The notes beneath the pieces were generated by a model, which was not told where the DNA came from, ran no database searches, and saw only the letters and a program-made list of their open reading frames with translations. 64,000 nt of DNA, from the NCBI RefSeq assembly GCF_033807715.1, contig NC_084592.1, positions 30,259,419 to 30,323,418 of the forward strand, in the 5' to 3' direction. Position 1 is the stretch's first letter. Every line of letters starts with the position of its first letter. The translations under genes were made by a program, and so were the position numbers. Shown here piece after piece: positions 20,641 through 32,049 of this stretch. The DNA is from Cololabis saira. Taxonomy: Eukaryota; Chordata; Actinopteri; Beloniformes; Belonidae.

Positions 20641-20988
20641 GTCATCGCAGTGAATGTTGGTTTCTGAAAGTTTATCACCCAGGCCTACACCAAATCAAAG
20701 AAAATTGTGTAATTCCAGGAGGGGGGGGGGGGGGGGGGGGGGGGGCATAAGTGTGAGGTCAACATTGCTGGCAGCTATAATTATTATTGTTTTGTTTTTT
20801 TTTAAATAAAGTGGTCCCATTCTTTCCAGGAATTTACGACATACAACTTGTTCTAAAAAAAATAAACAGCTGTTATTTCCATTTTGGCTGGTGCAAAAAA
20901 GAAAAAAAATCTATCCAATGTATTATTTATTAACAAGTTCATTTCACAATGGGCACTAACCCCCTAGACTAAGTGTCTGTTTTCTCAG
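20641..20988. other. Non-coding stretch with a 25-nt poly-G run (20721-20745)
   Basis: The G homopolymer at 20721-20745 is uninterrupted. The rest is AT-rich with no gene. Confidence 0.6.
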
Positions 20989-21092
20989 GAGGTTCTCTTC
21001 CACTGACTGCTCTTTCCTCGACTGCCAAAGGACCAGAAACTGCCAAAGTGATGCTGGAAGCCAGAGCAACAGACTTGCTTGGCAGCACTAAA
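20989..21092 (+). other. Candidate host exon, 104 bp
   Basis: Pyrimidine-rich acceptor TGTCTGTTTTCTCAG precedes, donor AAA|GTCAGT follows. One frame is open throughout with normal amino-acid use (SLPLTALSSTAKGPETAKVM then LEARATDLLGSTK). GC content is higher than the flanks. No partner exon is visible within the window and I do not recognise the protein, so it may belong to a gene with very long introns or may be fortuitous. Confidence 0.3.
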
Positions 21093-22004
21093 GTCAGTTT
21101 AACTTTTTATCTCCATAGATGAGCCACCAGTTGGTCTTATCCAACTGGCTCCTTGCCACTACAGCGGAAATATGCTGTCTCTTCTCCTAATTTGAAATTG
21201 CAACAGCAGGTGGTGTGAAAAAAAAGGAGCTAAATAAAGTTTTAGAGATGGTGTACAGTGTATCATTTATTTTGATTTTTTTCTTAAGGACTGCAACTCT
21301 GTATACCCAAGTGTAACAGCAGACTATAAATTATGTGGAATGGCAGTTTGCAGACTGAGCAAACATCTCTTTTCTAGTTTTGTTTGAATGGGGATCAGTA
21401 TGTCTCTTTGCACCAGCAATAACTTGCAGTATTATCATACATGTATAATTGAGTACTTGGTCTGTTTGGAAAGAAATGAATGCATCATCTGTTTTGTTTT
21501 ATACAATTTATGAAAAAGTGTTGATTGCAAGAAAGTTAGGTGACAATGATACACGTTAGACTCCATTTAAACTCAGTCAGTTTATACCTTTGGGACAATT
21601 TAGGTGACTATTGATTCTTGTCTTTATTTCCTGTCATCTCAGTTACAGGAATCTCTATTAAAAAGGTATATGCCTCAAGAAAAAGGGCAAATTACTCTGA
21701 AATCAATCAAAGGGGACATGAAAAAAATAAAACCACTTTTTCCATGCCAAGGATCATACTGTATATTTGAGTAAATGACAGATGAAATGAGTGTAGTGTA
21801 ATGTACTCTTGGAATAGCTAGTGCATGCTCTCCCAAACATAAGACGCTTTAGGGATTAGTTAAATGTATAATAAAATGTATGACCCAAATACTTCAGCAA
21901 GGTAGCTTAAAACTAGAAAAAAATGTAAATGAGATAAACCATGAGGAAGATAGGGGTGGAGTGGGTCAAGGGCTGTAGAAAAGGTGCCGTCACGTTCTGT
22001 GGTG
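21093..22004. other. Non-coding stretch, nothing recognised
   Basis: AT-rich, no ORF or repeat with visible structure. Confidence 0.5.
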
Positions 22005-22093
22005 AAAGGATCTTTCTGTGTGGAGTTTGCATGTTCTCCCCGTGTTCCCTTGGGTAGCAATGGGAGCTACCCTCACAAAAACATGCAACAGTC
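22005..22093 (+). repeat. L2-like repeat fragment, target of Harbinger insertion
   Basis: Contains TGTGTGGAGTTTGCATGTTC, CCCTTGGGTAGC and CACAAAAACATGCAACAGTC; the same order is found reversed at 20455-20510. The Harbinger element at 22097 begins inside this repeat. Confidence 0.5.
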
Positions 22094-22096
22094 CTG

Positions 22097-23631
22097 GGGC
22101 CTCATTTATCAATCGTTCGTAGAAAAAGTTCTAAATTCTGTCGTAGGAATGAAATTTAGAATGTGTATAAGTACAAAAAAATCCGGATTTATCAAACGTG
22201 CGGACACCGGTCGTACGCACATCAGTGATGATAAATCCCACCTGTTCTTAACTGCCGTGCTCGTGCACGGTTACCGTCATTTGCATACAGAAACGCCTCC
22301 AATTGACAGCAACAATAGCTCCCGGTTGGAGGTTTTCAAACTTTATTGAACAAAATTCTGTAGGGTGTACAACAAAAGGCAAATTAAACAAAATAATCAA
22401 TTATCTACAGATATTCAACATTTGGGGGGGTTGAGAACAAAAAAAAAAAAGATACATTTACTGACAAGCTATGGGAAGTGTATTAATAAAAATTAAGAAA
22501 CAAAGTTATTGCTGTTATTCCATTTGCATTTATGTATGTGATATTTAGCTAATAAAATAATTATGTTGACCATGTTTGATATATTTCTTAGAAGATTATC
22601 CATATAAGATTTGGTTGGAGTCAAAAGCTCCTGCTTAGAGGTGACACCAACAGAGCTGTTCTGCAGAATAAATGAGTGTTGCGTTCCTCCAGACCACCGG
22701 GCAACGACGGGCAACAGAGACATAGTTGCATGCAGATTACTTGTGCATTGATTGAATGAAATCCTTTCATGTTCACGTAACTGAATTCATTGTGTGATGG
22801 TGCTTTTATTGCGATTTGGGTGCAATCTATAGCTCCAATTATGTTTGGGAATCCGGCGATGGCATGAAATCCTCGTTTAATTTCGACTTGTTGGTGATGT
22901 GTGTATGGAAACTGGGTGTAAATTAGTGCCAGAGAAATTATTGCATCCAACACTGCCGGCATGATTCTGCTAGTGTTGGCTGCAAAATGCCGCATAAGTC
23001 TCCAATCCCTCTCTGAAATGTTCCGGTGGTCAAACATCAGGGTGGACAGGAGCTGGATGTGCACTGAGATGGTGTGTTTGGTCTCTCGCTTCAACATAGG
23101 TTGTGAATCGCGGCATAGATCCATCAGAATGTTTTTGGGGAAGCGCTACCTGCTGAGAAGCCGCTCCGTGCTCTCACTGAACATCAGCACGCTCTTTGAA
23201 AATGCGCTCTCTGCGGAGCGCGTTTTTGCGGAGCGCACGGTCTCTAAATCCTCCAACAGTGCAAGATAAGCCATGGTACTTGTATTTTCTTTTCAGGTCG
23301 TCCTGCCACAGCTGTCTTTTATAGCTTGTCACACCAATTATTCAAAATGTCTGCTAAATTACTAATGGAGAATATTTATTAATTGGAAGAAACGGGAACA
23401 TGTGTGAAGTCTGAGATCGCTGAACAGTGTGACTCTTTTAATGGGTTCTATTTGTAGTTTCACTGTTCTACCACTAGGTTTTGTGTGTACGCATGGTCGG
23501 AGTTGTGCTTATATTTACACGCGTTTCTGCGCACAGGTACATGTTGATAAATTCCATACTTTGCGTGGGAATGCTCGTACGCACGCTTTACGCACAGATC
23601 TGTGCGTACGAACGGTTGATAAATGAGGCCC
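22097..23631 (-). mobile_element. PIF/Harbinger transposon, 1.54 kb (copy 1)
   Basis: Inverted termini GGGCCTCATTTATCAATCG and its counterpart ending GTTGATAAATGAGGCCC, flanked by CTG and CAG (CWG-type 3-bp target, as used by some PIF/Harbinger families). It carries a HARBI1-like transposase gene on the minus strand and an AATAAA signal downstream of it (22336-22345, minus strand). No Myb/SANT partner gene is present, so it would have been non-autonomous or needed help from another copy. Confidence 0.88.
22490..23274 (-). pseudogene. HARBI1-like transposase, broken
   Basis: The minus-strand start MAYLALLEDLETVRSAKTR lies at 23274. A nonsense codon interrupts near 23144 (LLSR-stop-RFPKN). The DDE_Tnp_4 core then reads through PNIIGAIDCTQIAIKAPSHN (first catalytic Asp) and FSYVNMKGFHSINAQVI. 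A frameshift near 22740 precedes the block VVARWSGGTQHSFILQNSSV, where the position expected for the second Asp reads His. The later acidic residue is not identifiable. HARBI1-family nucleases excise and insert PIF/Harbinger elements. The related copy at 54305-54760 lacks the nonsense codon but has an internal deletion. Confidence 0.85.
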
Positions 23632-23634
23632 CAG

Positions 23635-25559
23635 GGCTATACATGCCCCCTCTGGCCAGCCGGGGCGCGGAGGATCTGGCCGGAATAACGTGATCCGTCC
23701 ACGCGCTATGTCCGGCTAGAGAATCCTCACCCTGCCTGGTGAAAAGAAGCGGTCCGTCACTCCTCAGAATAAGAAGGAGACCTGAGCTCAGTGTAGGGCC
23801 CTCCCTGGGTTGGTAGAGAGTGGCAATGCCCAGGACTGTTACTTAGGTAGGAGCACTGGGTGATGAAATGGGTAAAAAATCAGGGATAAAAAAAAAAAAG
23901 AAAAAAAAGAAATTAGCATTCTTTTAAATATATGTTTATCTGAGATGATCTGACAATAACTGATCATGAACCTTTTAAAATATATTAGACATCTTTACAA
24001 AAATCTTAATTCATTTTACTTCATTATTTAGAATTGAATTTAATTGGATGTCATGTATTGCGTTACAGTGGTATAAATACATATTCTTAGCATATTATGT
24101 GTTTTTTTTTCCTTGTTTTTTTTGTCCAACTTAGAATAAATGAAGTGAGGTGACTGAATTTTTCTGAATCATAAGCTACGTCAAAATGAAGTTGACAGGA
24201 CCCTTCATTTGGTCACCTCTCATAGCTCAGTACAGAAACTGCCAACACCTTGAAAGACAAGGTCGCCCTTTAATGAAAACATCATAAAAATCTCTGCCAT
24301 TATCCGGTTAAATGGTGCAGAAGATGTGGCTTCAACGGTACTACTACCACTCTGAGTGCCAGTGAATTAATTACAGGTAAAAGGGGAGGCAATTTTGAGC
24401 TAATCAGATCCTATCAAATGTATGAGTCTGAGTATGTGAGTGTGTGTGTGTAGGTCTATACGGTTGTATGACTGAGATTGATGAAGGTCATTCTTTCCTG
24501 TGTCCGAATGAAAAGTAGTTTCACAGAAAAGTTTTCAAGTTGCATGATGTCAAATAATATACACTTGTTAGGGACAATGTGGATGCACATATGTGCAAAA
24601 CTGGATTATAAATTTACTTGTTGTATCATCCGTCATGGTCTAGCTATTTGCCTACTAATGGATGTGAGCCTAAATCCACAATCTGGACTGAAAAGGGTCA
24701 AGAAAGAAAGATATGTCAAATACACTAATGGGATTTAAAAACAGATCACTCCTCGTTCAGGATCTCGACTATTTAGCTACATCTTGGCACTGCTGTGACA
24801 TAGAGAAATGTGAAAACTATGTTTTTTTGTCCTTTCACAATACTGGCTCACTGAAATTTTAGATGCTATGTTGTTTGTAAAATACAAGTGAAGTTGTTTC
24901 TTTTAAATTCCTTAGCTTGAAAATGGACCATGGAATCCCCTGGCAAAAGCATAAACACTTGAAAAGTGAAGAAAAAACGTGTTTTTCATAATACAATGTA
25001 GGTCCCCTTTAAATTGGAAAATATTTCAGCTGCAAACACATTGAGAAATAGTGGTGGACATGGATACATACGGTATCTTTCTACAGTTTATTGAGAAGGC
25101 CTGGTTTTATTTCTATAAGGGAGAAAAAGTAGACAAGTCAAAGTTGCTTTAGGGGAATATTTTACTGAAAGTAGAAGAAGAAAAGAAAAAGTTTCTGCTG
25201 TTTTAAATACACAATTTAGGCCCAAGTTGATTTAGTCTTTGTTCCACACCAAAGCTTTTCTGTTGAACATTATATAGTTTGGCACGGCAACTTATTGTGC
25301 TGCAAGTAGAAATGAAAGTAGCCACCATGTCTTACCTGAAAGGCTCTTCTACTTCAAAAACGCTCCTGTCCACTTTCTCAAAAATGCTGTGTCAAAAAAA
25401 AATCTGTGACTACAATTAGAAGCACAAATTCTAGATACCCGTTAGAACAAGGTTTCACCAATGAAAATTGTTGACAAATAAGCTCCTCATAGAAAATACC
25501 CTGACATTGAGAGCCAAAATAAAACTACTTTCACTCCAATTTATCCAGTTTACTGCTCA
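23635..25559. other. Non-coding stretch; repeat flank and TTAA-element end
   Basis: 23635-23860 continues the GC-richer repeat disrupted by the Harbinger element. From about 24960 to 25014, AAAAACGTGTTTTTCATAAT followed by GTAGGTCCCCTTTAA matches the right end of the TTAA element at 33576-34091, suggesting a decayed relative. The rest shows nothing recognisable. Confidence 0.45.
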
Positions 25560-26604
25560 CCATTTTATGAGCACAGTGGTATGAGCGGAACCAAAGAAAA
25601 CAAATCACAGCTCAGACTTTCCTGCTTTTAGACAACTATGCAACAAATGTTCAGTTGCTGTCAGTAAAGCCAAAGCTGATCATTTCTTTGCAGAAATTGC
25701 AGTCCAAATAATCCTCTTAAATTTGAAGAAATCTTACATCCTTTAGTCAAAAATAATAAAGGATTGGAGCATCTGTCATGCCTTGATATGGACTAATGAA
25801 AAATGTCTGACAAGCTTGGTTGTTTTAATAAGCAATTTGTTGTATATGGTATCTTGTTTGACTCTCAATATTGCTTGTGAAAGCTTTCAATTTTAACCCA
25901 GTCACAGCTTCAAAGGTTTATAAGGCACTCACACTCTTAAACATTAGAATACTGGCAGGCTTGGATAAATATTGAGTCAAACTTTTTAAGCTGGCATGTG
26001 ATTTTATTGTACCCCCTTTGGTACATGAAAATCTTCTTGCTCAAAAATTTACTTTAGTATCCAAATCAGCATTTGTTTCGCCTTTATTTAAAGGAGGCCA
26101 CCTGCATATCTAAACAACTACAGGCCCATCTGCTAGTTATTTGTTCTTAAAAGGTTATTGAATCCCTCATGGGTGAACAATGGAAAGAGTTTCTCTGAAT
26201 GAATGCCTTATCAGAATGCTAATAAGACCTAAGAAAAGGACGCACCAAAGCTGCAGCAGTCTTAAAAGTAATAAAGGACTTTATTGAGTCCTTAGACAGC
26301 AATAAATATTTTTTATTGATCCATCAAGTGGACCATGCAGTACTACAGAAAGAACAGAATAGTACTGCCTGAAGACATTTATTTTATTTTGAAAATCAGT
26401 TAGCACCCAATGTGTACAGGCAAGGGTGTTCCTCAGGGATCTATCTTGGTACATTCCACATTCTACTTTTATGCTGTTAAGAGTGAAGACTTCACACAGA
26501 ATTCCATCAACATTTTTGATGGAATTGCATTTTAGTTTTAATTTGAAACTCAAATGCAATATGGACACTTCTAAATCATCCACCTTCTATCGCTATTTAC
26601 AACT
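25560..26604 (+). pseudogene. L2/CR1-group LINE reverse transcriptase relic
   Basis: Plus-strand frames show, in order, KAKADHFFAEIA (about 25665), SAFVSPLFKGGHL followed by a YRPIS-type stretch (about 26065-26130), IKDFIESLDSNKYFLLI (about 26270), a TQCVQ block and GVPQGSIL (about 26427-26450). This is the order of the thumbless L2/CR1-like RT from the linker through motif B. Many stops and frameshifts. The endonuclease domain and 3' end are missing. Inactive and old. Confidence 0.7.
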
Positions 26605-26825
26605 ATGAGATTACACAGAAAAAAAAAACAATACCTTGGATTAACTTTAAAAAAATGTATGTAATTTGTTACACCTAATTTCATTATTTTTTAATTTTAA
26701 ATAGGTTAAATGTAGGACTTGGATGAAACCATACGTTTTGATTCAATATCAAGCACAAATATTAATTATGACAAAGCACAAATGTACATTCACTCAGAGT
26801 AAAACTATTAGTAATTGCAATTACC

Positions 26826-27300
26826 TTAAAGGTATTGTGACATAATTTTAAACATGCTTTTAACACTATTAAAACACTCAAATGTGTCTAAAAGGGTTTA
26901 ACAAAAAAAACTTCACTCCAGTACTCCATGCCTGGCTTTTTTTTATGACAGTGTTTTTTGCCTGTGAAAAACGCGTCCTTTTCCCCCTTTCCTGTCAATC
27001 ATTGCCCCGCTCCTCCTCCCAGGGAGAGAGGCGGTGGCCGTCTCTCTCCCTCCAGCCCGCGGCTCAGTGCTGATGGGCAGGGAGCTGGGTGGAGGGGGCG
27101 TGATTTAGCGGGTCTATACGTATAGGTCCGCCACCCAACCAAATGCGCCGTTTTTTGCATAATTATGCGGAAATTCCCAGAAAGCACACAATACACTGAA
27201 TGTTAAAAGTTCTGTTTTTTTGGGTGTAATTGATGTCAAGACACCCAACTAAACACAAAAAATCAAGAAAAATGTGTTTTTCATGTCACAATCCCTTTAA
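26826..27300. mobile_element. piggyBac-like TTAA MITE, 475 bp
   Basis: TTAA at both ends and matching inverted termini TTAAAGGTATTGTGACAT / ATGTCACAATCCCTTTAA. Inner arms share AAAACACATTTTT-like sequence. GC-rich core but no transposase ORF. TTAA-specific ends with short TIRs are the piggyBac pattern; the superfamily is inferred from the ends only. Confidence 0.75.
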
Positions 27301-27429
27301 ACCAAAATCTTACTTTGCTACAACTTGATTTCTTTAGATTTAGTTAGAAGTAATACTACAAAGTATTGTATAGATAAAATTCCTACCAGGACATACGTAG
27401 GTACCCTGGAGGCCGCCTGACCCTGGATG
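27301..27429. other. Spacer, nothing recognised
   Basis: Short AT-rich stretch between the TTAA element and the gypsy relic. Confidence 0.4.
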
Positions 27430-28425
27430 GGTATCAGCTCATCACTGCTGGACTCAGCTGCTGCTGATGTTGACTCTGGACCTCCGGTGAGAGGGGTGAT
27501 GACGCTCCATAAGGAGCAGCGTCTGTCTCTGCTGGTGAGTCAGTAAGGTCTGTAGCAGAGTCTGGAGCCACTGGGGTTGGAGAGAGATGAAACCTATTCC
27601 TCCGTAGGACACCTCATGGTGTCTCCACAATGTAAGATCTGGGTGTGCCTGTTGTAGAGACCATTGCCTCAATCCATAGTGTCTGTGATCCACACGTTCA
27701 CCTGGGTGCTGATGAGACATGTTATATGCCTTTTGTCATCGATCATAGTTGCATTTTTGCTTTGTACACTTGCTCCGTCTCCTTCAGCTTTCGATGTCCA
27801 CACACCCTGGGTCGTGCACGGACGGATGACTGGAACATCTGTTCAGACTTGAAATGTACAGACACAGCTTCAGACGTTGTCTTTTCCAGTTTGGCAAACA
27901 AAGTATCTTGAGAGATGGTCAACAATGAGTAGGTCGTTTTTGCCATCTGTCTGAAACAGATCTGCCTCCATAGGGGACCATGGTATCGTAGGGAATTTGG
28001 TGGGCATCATTGGTTCTCTAAGGTTTGTTCTGTCTTGTGTGCACACGTCCAGGTCACCACCAACTGCTGCAGCGGCTTACAGAGGCCTGGCCGCCATACA
28101 GACTGTGTAGCCTTTTCTCTGCATTTTGTTATGTCAAGATGTCTTTCATGCAGCTTGCTCAATATGTCTGCTCTAAGCAATCTGGGGATTACAATGCTCC
28201 CCCCTTTTAGCAGCAGACTCTGTTGTATTGTTAATTCTCCTGAGAATGGAAGGAAAGGCTAGAACTCACGGTCAACTGAGAATTTATCCGACCAGCCGTC
28301 CCTGCAGAAGTGTTTCAGTTTGCAGGATGTCATTATCCTGGTGGGTCTGTATCTCCCTGAGCGTTTACGTGTTTACAAGGCCCTCTCTTGTAATCTCTAA
28401 CTTTACTTTTTGTGTTTGCGAATTA
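27430..28425 (-). pseudogene. Ty3/gypsy integrase relic
   Basis: On the minus strand, a zinc-binding His2-Cys2 region (IVIPRLLRADILSKLHERHL, ITKCREKATQSVW, about 28200-28080) is followed by an integrase core fragment (LFQTDGKN near 27965, KLEKTTSEAV near 27895). An internal deletion then joins this to KLKETEQVYKAKMQL and QHPGERVWITD, and a C-terminal GPY/F-like end (GTPRSYIVETP, LRRNRFHL) precedes a Ser/Pro/Gln-rich tail ending near 27450. At least one stop lies in the C-terminal part, and the catalytic second Asp region is deleted. In intact elements this domain joins cDNA to host DNA. No LTR or RT is visible nearby. Confidence 0.75.
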
Positions 28426-28479
28426 CCTTGATTATGAAATCTGTGTTTGTGCGTTGGACTTCTTGTGCTTGAGTTGTTA

Positions 28480-28985
28480 GGGGTGGAAAACAATCGTCAG
28501 TCCCACCTTGAAGTGGACATTGATTGGCTGTCACTGTGTTTGGGCTTGTTTAGTATATGCTGGCAGGCTCCCATTGTAGCTGGACAAGCATGGGAAGGAA
28601 CGTATAGCGTACAAGAGAAGTGAAAATGGAGGAGCAAAGTGAATGGAGAATTTACGTTTCTAAAATGCCCCGACGGCACCATTGATAAAGGTACAGTGAT
28701 ATGTGTTCTTTGTGGTAAGGACTTTGCTTACTACCAAACCAGCTCAAGTTTAGCCTACCACATAAATGCAAAGCACCTGGTCGCAAGTGCAGCCACATAT
28801 AAAGTTAGCAGCAACGTTGTTAGCTATATATCAAGCCACAGCAACGCTCTTCGCCAAACTCGAGGAGAGCACCCCGCGCATGCGCACGTCTGCGACAGAG
28901 AGAATGTTCTTGCCAAGCGGATGTAAATGGCTAGGACTGCATCTGTTGAAGTCTGTTAAAAATAAATAAATGTCTTTATAAAGCC
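28480..28985 (+). mobile_element. Deletion derivative of a hAT element with BED finger
   Basis: The segment holds a BED-finger ORF (28639-28926) next to a terminal-like AATAAATAAATGTC stretch. There is too little transposase for activity. Termini were not identified, so the boundaries are approximate. Confidence 0.45.
28639..28926 (+). CDS. BED-type zinc finger ORF, 95 codons
   Basis: The ORF contains VICVLCGKDFAYYQTSSSLA followed by YHINAKH: a Cys-x2-Cys pair and a His-x4-His pair, the BED finger that binds DNA at the N-terminus of hAT transposases. After the finger the sequence runs directly into RTSATERMF-like sequence in another frame, which resembles the hAT C-terminal SATSERVFS block. 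This suggests an internal deletion that joined the first and last parts of a transposase. Transcription is unproven; it could be a host-like ZBED remnant, but the short length argues for a transposon relic. Confidence 0.5.
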   Translation: MNGEFTFLKCPDGTIDKGTVICVLCGKDFAYYQTSSSLAYHINAKHLVASAATYKVSSNVVSYISSHSNALRQTRGEHPAHAHVCDRENVLAKRM

Positions 28986-29146
28986 ACTTTTTTTTGGTGT
29001 TATATATCAATGTTTTGATCGGCCAAAATGATGTAATGAATTTAAAGGAAAACACTTCAAGTCATGGGCTTTTTATCAGCAATTTTTGGGTGACATTAAA
29101 AAAGAGATGAATTAGATTTTAATGAATTAATCTCTCAATTTTTTTA

Positions 29147-29200
29147 GTCGCTTGACAGCGCTATATAAAATTGTAATTTCATTTCATTTCACTTTTTACA
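29147..29200 (+). repeat. L2-like LINE 3' tail
   Basis: GCGCTATATAAAATTGTAAT followed by short ATTTC repeats, the kind of simple-repeat 3' end seen on L2-group LINEs (compare the tail at 32965-33006). Confidence 0.45.
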
Positions 29201-30132
29201 CTGCAATGCAAACACCAAACAATGTAAATTTATTGTATTTGGTTTTCTACATCCTACTTTCACCAATTAATGAAAAGGGCCTTTCAATAAGGGCTAAAAA
29301 GAGTTTTGTTACCGTCTTGCCAAATTTCTGTGACAAATGTTCGCAGCAAACGGGCCTGCTTGTCAATGTTATGATGGATTTTACTCTCCTTATTACTTGC
29401 TCTTGCTATGGTGTATCCTGAGCTTCTTAGTTTTTTTTTTAAAGCATTTGATAATATAAATTCAGTTTTTTTTTATGGTTCCGGCTTCATAGATAAGTAT
29501 AATTGGCTATCATCTGCATAGCAGTGAACATTTACGGAGTGTCTCCTAATGATATTACCTAAAGGAAGCATGTAAAGAAAGAAAAGAATTGGACCAAGTA
29601 CAGAACCTTGTGGAACGCCATGCATTACTTTTTTGTTTGGGGAAGATTTATTGTTTACCAGTTTAATGAGGTTAATGCCAACTCAATGCTCTAGTCTTTG
29701 TAGAAGGATGTGATGGTCGATAGTATCAAATGCTGTTTGCAGCAGTTTCTGTGCTATGATGGGTTCTAAATCCTGATTAAAAGTCCTCATATAGATTATT
29801 GTTAACTAGAAAATCACAGAGCTGGTTAGCGACTGCTTTCTCATGGATCTTAGACGAAAAGGAACAGTTGGATATGGGTCTACTGTATAGTTGGCTAGAA
29901 TGTCTGGATCAAGAGTAGGCTTTTTGAGGAGGGGTTTTATTACAGCTGTTTTAAAAGAATATGGTTCATAGCCTGTTGATAGAGACAGATTAAACATATC
30001 TTAATAGAGGGAGCTGGTTAGCGGTAGGATTTCTTTAAATAATCTGGTTGGGATGGGATATAAAAGACATGTAGAGGATTTAGATGGGGAGATCACTGAA
30101 GTAAATTCAGAAATATCGATTGTGGTGAAGAC

Positions 30133-30140
30133 GTCTAAAT
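30133..30140. repeat. 8-bp target-site duplication, left copy
   Basis: GTCTAAAT, identical to 31844-31851, flanking the hAT element inside the LINE. Confidence 0.9.
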
Positions 30141-31843
30141 TAGGGCTGGGACTCGATTAAAAAAATGAATCGAATTAATTACAGGCTTTGTAATTAACTA
30201 ATCGCAATTAATCGCAATTTGATCGCATATCAATTTTAGACTTGAGAACAATGAGATTTCCTTTTTTTTGTTTGTTTCAAATGGATTTTTGTATACGAGT
30301 GAATGATTGACTAGTGAAAACATATGTTCAATTTATGGAACAGTTTATTTTTATCAAGGTGGTGCTTCACCAAGAACAAATCAGTGCAACTTGCTATAAA
30401 GTGCAGTAAATTAAATATATGCAGTATGCACATTGAATGAGACAGGTAGCCTATAGTCAAGGACCTTCTGTAAACACTTAAATATAACAAAATACTTTCA
30501 ACTGTTTCAAGTACATTCCAGAACATGGAAACACATTAGAAAACACCTGTCTGTTGCTGGGGGGGGCCCAGAGATCTCTGGGGGGGGGGGGGGGGGGGGG
30601 GGGGGGAATTGTCTGCTTTGAAATTATGCAGTTGTAAAAATTATATTTGCGAATGAGTCATTCCAAAGGCATTGTTAAGAATAATTTATGAATGTCTTGA
30701 ATATTTTTTGTGTTTTTTATACACTGGTGACAAACACAGGAAATTATTTCATTCCTTATTATTATATCATTACTCAACATTTAATCTACTCCGACAGGAA
30801 AGGAAAAATGTAAAAAAATGTTGGTCTCATATTAAAAGAGACATTTTTCCGAAATATTTTTATGTCCTTTTATGTCCTTTTATGTCCTTTTGTGCGTATT
30901 TTATACATTGGTGACGTTGGAGAAAAACAAAGTCATCTGTATACAGAGTAAACCAAAGAGAAATGTATAAAAAAAGACATAATTAATGTTAATTTTTTCA
31001 ATGAAAGACTATTTTGGTGCTAGTACGTACAGGTCGGGGGCCTGGCTGGTCTTAGACACAAGTAGGGGGAGCTCCAAGGAAAAAAGGTTGGGAACCACTG
31101 CTCTAGAGGCCTGAACAGAGATAAAGCAAATAGCAATATTTTACTCAGTTGTCTGTTTCCTTTAATCCTCAATAAGTCCTCCAGTTAAGAGTCACAGCTC
31201 GTCATTGACGAATTGTAGTGGCAAAAATCTAATGATGAGTTTTCCTTGTTTCTTTACTTGCCACATGGAAAGGCTTTAGCAGTGTGTCAGACTCCCAGCT
31301 GTCCTTTAAATAAATCCAAAGAGCGTTGTGATTTATTGATGCTTACAATTTATTGTAAAAATAACAAACTGTAAATAAAGATGAAATTAGAGTCCTTGAG
31401 TCTTAGCAGTAGTTGTCAGAGGGCCCCATTCCCCTGCTGATCCTGCAGCTGCGCTCAATGACGGTTTCGCTGCTGTCTCTGCCCTTTGCGTCATACGTCA
31501 CACCACCAACTTAAAGACTAGCTCCGTCCTCCACTTGGGGAGGGAGGAAGGCGCACACTTCATATTTTGTTAGTAAACAACAAAAATAGTAAATAAACTT
31601 AAATGCGGCTCCTACATTCATCTTCAACGTGTGTGGTAACAACTTAGCTAGTGTTATGACGACGGCCGCACTTCACTGTAACACTCAATGCACTTGGTTG
31701 GTGCGCCCTCCGTGTAAAAGTCATCCTGTGAGAAACGTTCCGAGGGGAAAAAACTAATACGATTAAAATGCGCTATTTTTTCTAGCGCGCTATTTTTTCT
31801 GTAATTAATTAATCGCAATTAACGCGCTAAAGTCCCAGCCTTA
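30141..31843. mobile_element. Non-autonomous hAT element, 1.70 kb
   Basis: Termini TAGGGCTGGGACT and AGTCCCAGCCTTA with a perfect 8-bp target duplication. Both ends share subterminal ATTAATCGCAATTAA-type sequence. No transposase. It contains a second nested repeat: a 27-nt G run (30580-30606) next to CCCAGAGATCTCTGG, and GGTTGGGAACCACTGC near 31085, which resembles the end of another hAT-type element. Three copies of an 11-bp TATGTCCTTTT unit lie at about 30860-30892. Confidence 0.88.
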
Positions 31844-31851
31844 GTCTAAAT
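31844..31851. repeat. 8-bp target-site duplication, right copy
   Basis: GTCTAAAT, matching 30133-30140. Confidence 0.9.
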
Positions 31852-32049
31852 ATACATTAGATCTTGCAGTTATTTCTAAGGAGGTTAATTATTTACCAGT
31901 TGAAGGGAGTAGGTGAAGGATTTTGTCTCTGATGTTCATGATTTTATCATTAAAGAAATTCATAAAATCATTACAGCCTAGAGTAATGGGAATACATGGA
32001 TCAGTAGTGCTAAGGCTGTCAGTTTGGCTAGAGTGTTGAAAGGGAACCT

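Larger units (their letters stand above)
29475..32044 (-). pseudogene. L2-group LINE RT relic, split by a hAT element
   Basis: The minus-strand order begins with NDFMNFFNDKIMNIRDKI (about 31965-31910). After the hAT insertion come STCLLYPIPTRLFKEILP (about 30080), NLSLSTGYEPYSFKTAVI (about 29990), an AFDTIDHHILLQRLEH block (about 29740), [20 protein letters not shown] (about 29620) and [11 protein letters not shown], the RT active site (about 29505). Several stops and frame changes. The hAT element at 30141-31843 separates the first block from the rest, and its removal restores linear order. The endonuclease domain may be the fragment at 43915-44610. Confidence 0.8.
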
